This document shows, in pieces, positions 61,548 to 64,000 of a stretch of 64,000 nt of DNA. The notes beneath the pieces were generated by a model. The model was not told where the DNA came from, did no database searches, and saw nothing but the letters and a program-made list of their open reading frames with translations. Source of the DNA: Dehalococcoidia bacterium. Lineage in GTDB: Bacteria; Chloroflexota; Dehalococcoidia; E44-bin15. The DNA lies in contig JBAZMV010000002.1 in the NCBI GenBank assembly GCA_041649635.1, forward strand, positions 1-64,000, in the 5' to 3' direction. How positions within the stretch are numbered: the first letter of the stretch is position 1; the number at the start of each line of letters is the position of its first letter. The translations under genes were made by a program, and so were the position numbers.

Positions 61548-63227
61548 TCAGCGGCTGATATCTCTAATGATAGCCATGAATCCCGCGTGCTCTCCGTTGC
61601 TGTCATGCAACAGGGTGGCGCTAATCTCGACAGGACATATATCGCCGGCCTTATTGGCAATATCATACCGGAGATTAACATTGCGTTGTTCTTTATAAAT
61701 CTTTTTAATATCGTCTGCTAACCTTTTTTGATCTTTTCCCGCGATGAATTTCAGGCCGTCCTTTCCTATCACAGAATCTCTTTCATACCCGAACATTTTG
61801 AGAGCGGCATCATTGACCTCTATAATCCGCGCTTTCATATCTGTGGCGATTATCCCCACGTCCATTGAATCAAAAATGAACCGCAGCTTGTCTTCAGAGG
61901 ATCTCAGTTCATCTGCAGCGAGTTTTCGCTCGGCGATCTCCGACTGAAGTCGCTGGTTGGTTGCAGTGAGCTCTTTGGTACGCTGTTCTATCAGTTTTTC
62001 CAGTTGATGGCGATGCTCGTCAAGTTCTTTTTCCATACGTTTGCGTTCGGTGACGTCGCGCGCTATGCCTACAACCTCGGAAGAGCCCTGCTTGGCGATA
62101 GGGAAAACGGTTACTTCTATTAGAACACGGCGTCCGCTCTTATTGATAAGTTCAACCTCCTGCGGCCCGCCCGGTATCCCTCTGAACTGCTTCAATTTTT
62201 CCGCTACTAACTGGATATATTCTTCCGATATGATTCCCATATCGAAGATATTCTTTCCCATGAATTCTATCTTGGAATAACCGGTAAGCTCTTCAGCTTT
62301 CCTGTTGCCGTATATCATGTTGCCTTCACTATCGTAGATAAAAATAGCATCGGGAGCGTTCTCTACTATGGCCTGGAGCCTCTCTTCACTGCTTTTGAGA
62401 TTAGACTCTATTTTCTTTCTGCTGGTGATGTCCCTGACAACTCCGATAAAACCTTTAGGATCGCCTTCTTCGTCCCTTAACAGCGCGGAGCTGATTTCGG
62501 CATCGAATTTCTTGCCGTCAACAGCCCAGAGCGTGTATTCGACCTTGTCCAGCACATCTTTTCTGAGCAGTGTCTCGAACATGTCCTGTTGGAATCGCTG
62601 CTGATCTTTCTGCACGATGAACTCAAAGGCGTTCTGTCCGATTATCTCCTGCTTGCGGGTGTATCCCGCCTTCTGCAGAGTAGCGTTGTTGACTTCAACT
62701 ATCCTGCCCTCGATGTCCGTTACTATTATTCCGTCCGATATTGAGTCTACTATGAACCGGAGCTTCTCCTCCGACATCTGAAGCGCCGCTTTATACGATT
62801 TATCGTTGCTTGTATCGAAAAATATACCCCTGATGCCTGTAACCTGGTCATCATCGTCAATTATCCGGTTAAAATGTATCGTCATGGGGAAGGTCGAACC
62901 GTCCGATCTTTGAGCGGTGTATTCTTCCAGACCCGGCGTTTCTGCCTTGTTTTCCTCATCGAGCAGTTTGCTTATCGACGATTTCATCCTGTCCGCCTCA
63001 TCGTCCGCCACGATATTCAGTATATTAACGCCGCTTTTCAGGTCGCTCTGGGTATAACCTAACATTCTTAAGGTCATACGGTTTGCATAGGTGATGTTTC
63101 CGTTTGTATCGGCCTCAAAGACCGTATTTGTGATCGATTCCAGCAGATGGCGGATCTTATTTTCGCTGGCCGCGCTTTTTCGTCCCTTTTTGATATTCGA
63201 TCTGGCATTTTTGTTTGTCTTCGGCAT
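61548..63227 (-). CDS. four-PAS sensory protein without output domain
   Basis: A 559-residue protein: PAS (about 25-148, FEADTNGNITYANRMTLRML), PAS (about 152-278, DSISDGIIVTDIEGRIVEVN), PAS (about 283-402, ENAPDAIFIYDSEGNMIYGN), a coiled coil (about 405-445) and PAS (about 448-559). PAC segments such as GIARDVTERKRME follow. It ends flush with the last PAS (MAIIRDISR). Like the upstream PAS gene it has no visible transmitter. ATG 63227 is chosen over an in-frame GTG four codons upstream. Confidence 0.85.
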   Translation of the reverse strand: MPKTNKNARSNIKKGRKSAASENKIRHLLESITNTVFEADTNGNITYANRMTLRMLGYTQSDLKSGVNILNIVADDEADRMKSSISKLLDEENKAETPGLEEYTAQRSDGSTFPMTIHFNRIIDDDDQVTGIRGIFFDTSNDKSYKAALQMSEEKLRFIVDSISDGIIVTDIEGRIVEVNNATLQKAGYTRKQEIIGQNAFEFIVQKDQQRFQQDMFETLLRKDVLDKVEYTLWAVDGKKFDAEISSALLRDEEGDPKGFIGVVRDITSRKKIESNLKSSEERLQAIVENAPDAIFIYDSEGNMIYGNRKAEELTGYSKIEFMGKNIFDMGIISEEYIQLVAEKLKQFRGIPGGPQEVELINKSGRRVLIEVTVFPIAKQGSSEVVGIARDVTERKRMEKELDEHRHQLEKLIEQRTKELTATNQRLQSEIAERKLAADELRSSEDKLRFIFDSMDVGIIATDMKARIIEVNDAALKMFGYERDSVIGKDGLKFIAGKDQKRLADDIKKIYKEQRNVNLRYDIANKAGDICPVEISATLLHDSNGEHAGFMAIIRDISR

Positions 63228-63383
63228 CACGCACCCCACATTTATCCGAGATTGCTAAACCTCTGTTACGATAATAACTGCCGGAATCTCGGAGTCACTA
63301 TATTATACAATACTGATTCATTAAATATTACCGAACATGACGTTGCGGGGAGAATCGGTTTATCTATTGCGTATTAGTCATGC

Positions 63384-64000
63384 TTATAGCTTGGGCTCTT
63401 CCTCCGCAGCAGGGCTGTTTCTAAGACGCCATCTGAGCAAGACATATATGAAGAATATGAAGGATGCCGCGGGCAGAATAAGCACCAGATATATCCAGTC
63501 GCCGTGTGTTGCGGAAGGGGCTGGCGCCGGCTGCGGCGTGGGTTCGGTTGCTTGCAGAGGCGCCGCGATGAGAGCGTATGTGCTGAGGTGATTGGTCGAG
63601 CAGATTACGGAAGATGTTTCTGTATCCCAAAGGCTGGGAAGGGCCTCCCATTCATCGGGGGCGCCGTTCATCCTGTAAATCTGCAGCGTTAATTCCTCAG
63701 GCGATTTGGGCAGTTCCGAGTCATTGTAGGTGAACCCGATCTCAACCGGCGCCGAGAAACCGGTCCCGTGTGGCGAGAATTCGTAGACGTATACGAAGTA
63801 ATGCTCGTCCGGAAGCGACAACGGAGGGGCCTTCAAAGTCGGGTCGATTGCGGTAATGTTTATCACCGACAGCGGTTCGCCGAAGGCGTTATACACGAAA
63901 GTGTCTTTATATATTGTCATGGTAATCTTGCCGTCTTCAGAAGCGGCGGTGATGTCGCCGAGCACCTTGCCGGTGACGGTCCGCAGACCGATTGTCTTCT
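63384..64000 (-). CDS. membrane-anchored surface protein, C-terminal part (partial)
   Basis: The frame is open to the window edge, so the N-terminus lies outside. The visible 200-odd residues contain a beta-rich domain (VLGDITAASEDGKITMTIYK, then FVYVYEFSPHGTGFSAPVEI), a TNHLSTYALIA segment typical of secreted-protein C-terminal domains, a Pro/Ala/Thr linker, one transmembrane helix (GDWIYLVLILPAASFIFFIY) and a short basic/acidic tail. It should be anchored in the membrane with the large part outside. The function is not known. Confidence 0.75.
   Translation of the reverse strand, partial: KTIGLRTVTGKVLGDITAASEDGKITMTIYKDTFVYNAFGEPLSVINITAIDPTLKAPPLSLPDEHYFVYVYEFSPHGTGFSAPVEIGFTYNDSELPKSPEELTLQIYRMNGAPDEWEALPSLWDTETSSVICSTNHLSTYALIAAPLQATEPTPQPAPAPSATHGDWIYLVLILPAASFIFFIYVLLRWRLRNSPAAEEEPKL

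Overview
The window looks like a chromosomal segment of an anaerobic bacterium. My best guess is an uncultured member of the Chloroflexota (Dehalococcoidia-like), at moderate confidence. The reasons are the mix of core genes, an unlinked 5S rRNA gene, the HrcA-CIRCE control of groESL, an NADH-dehydrogenase-type diaphorase trio, many flavin and Fe-S reductases, and numerous small palindromic intergenic repeats. No 16S rRNA is present to settle this.

Layout. 1-3660 is an accessory island with every gene on the minus strand: a MazF/RHH toxin-antitoxin pair, an internally duplicated membrane protein, an HNH nuclease and a HEPN-motif protein. Three partial copies of a flavodoxin-like sequence punctuate it in a cassette-like manner. 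3663-10976 is a translation block (pheT, pheS, rplT, rpmI, infC, thrS, tRNA-Val). 11227-15866 holds tRNA-Ala, a SpoU-type methyltransferase, a 19-unit TPR protein, a GNAT protein, a hotdog thioesterase and a lipocalin-like protein. 15916-19266 is a zinc-ribbon protein plus a three-gene diaphorase operon. 19411-24334 carries 5S rRNA, rpsU, yqeY, and a replication operon (rplI, dnaB, dnaD-like, dnaC-like, HNH). 24331-28864 has ricT-like, holB, lysA and a metallo-beta-lactamase-fold protein.

29016-37608 holds an HtrA-like protease with five Notch-type LNR modules (interrupted by a +1 frameshift), an M16 peptidase, groEL/groES under CIRCE, tsaD, a CNNM/CBS protein and a DUF2344 protein. 37815-48093 has a histidine phosphatase, tilS, two convergent epimerase paralogues, an Old-Yellow-Enzyme homologue, a radical SAM protein, a short-chain dehydrogenase and two membrane proteins of unknown role. 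48157-59073 is a redox and membrane cluster: an OYE-type Fe-S flavoenzyme, an ABC exporter, two phytoene-desaturase-like flavoproteins, MscL with a zinc ribbon, DUF3795, a ferredoxin-like protein, a PlsY-like protein and a GT2 glycosyltransferase. 59059-64000 has two large PAS-only sensory proteins and the C-terminal part of a membrane-anchored surface protein.

Read together, the core blocks cover tRNA charging, translation and replication restart, and the 48-57 kb stretch suggests flavin/Fe-S-dependent lipid or isoprenoid transformation. The strongest candidate for something undescribed is the repeat-punctuated island at 1-3660. Other points worth attention are the bacterial LNR protease and its frameshift, the leaderless pheS promoter, the non-AUG infC start, and the nested palindromic repeats. 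All functional calls rest on reading motifs by eye; no database search was possible.
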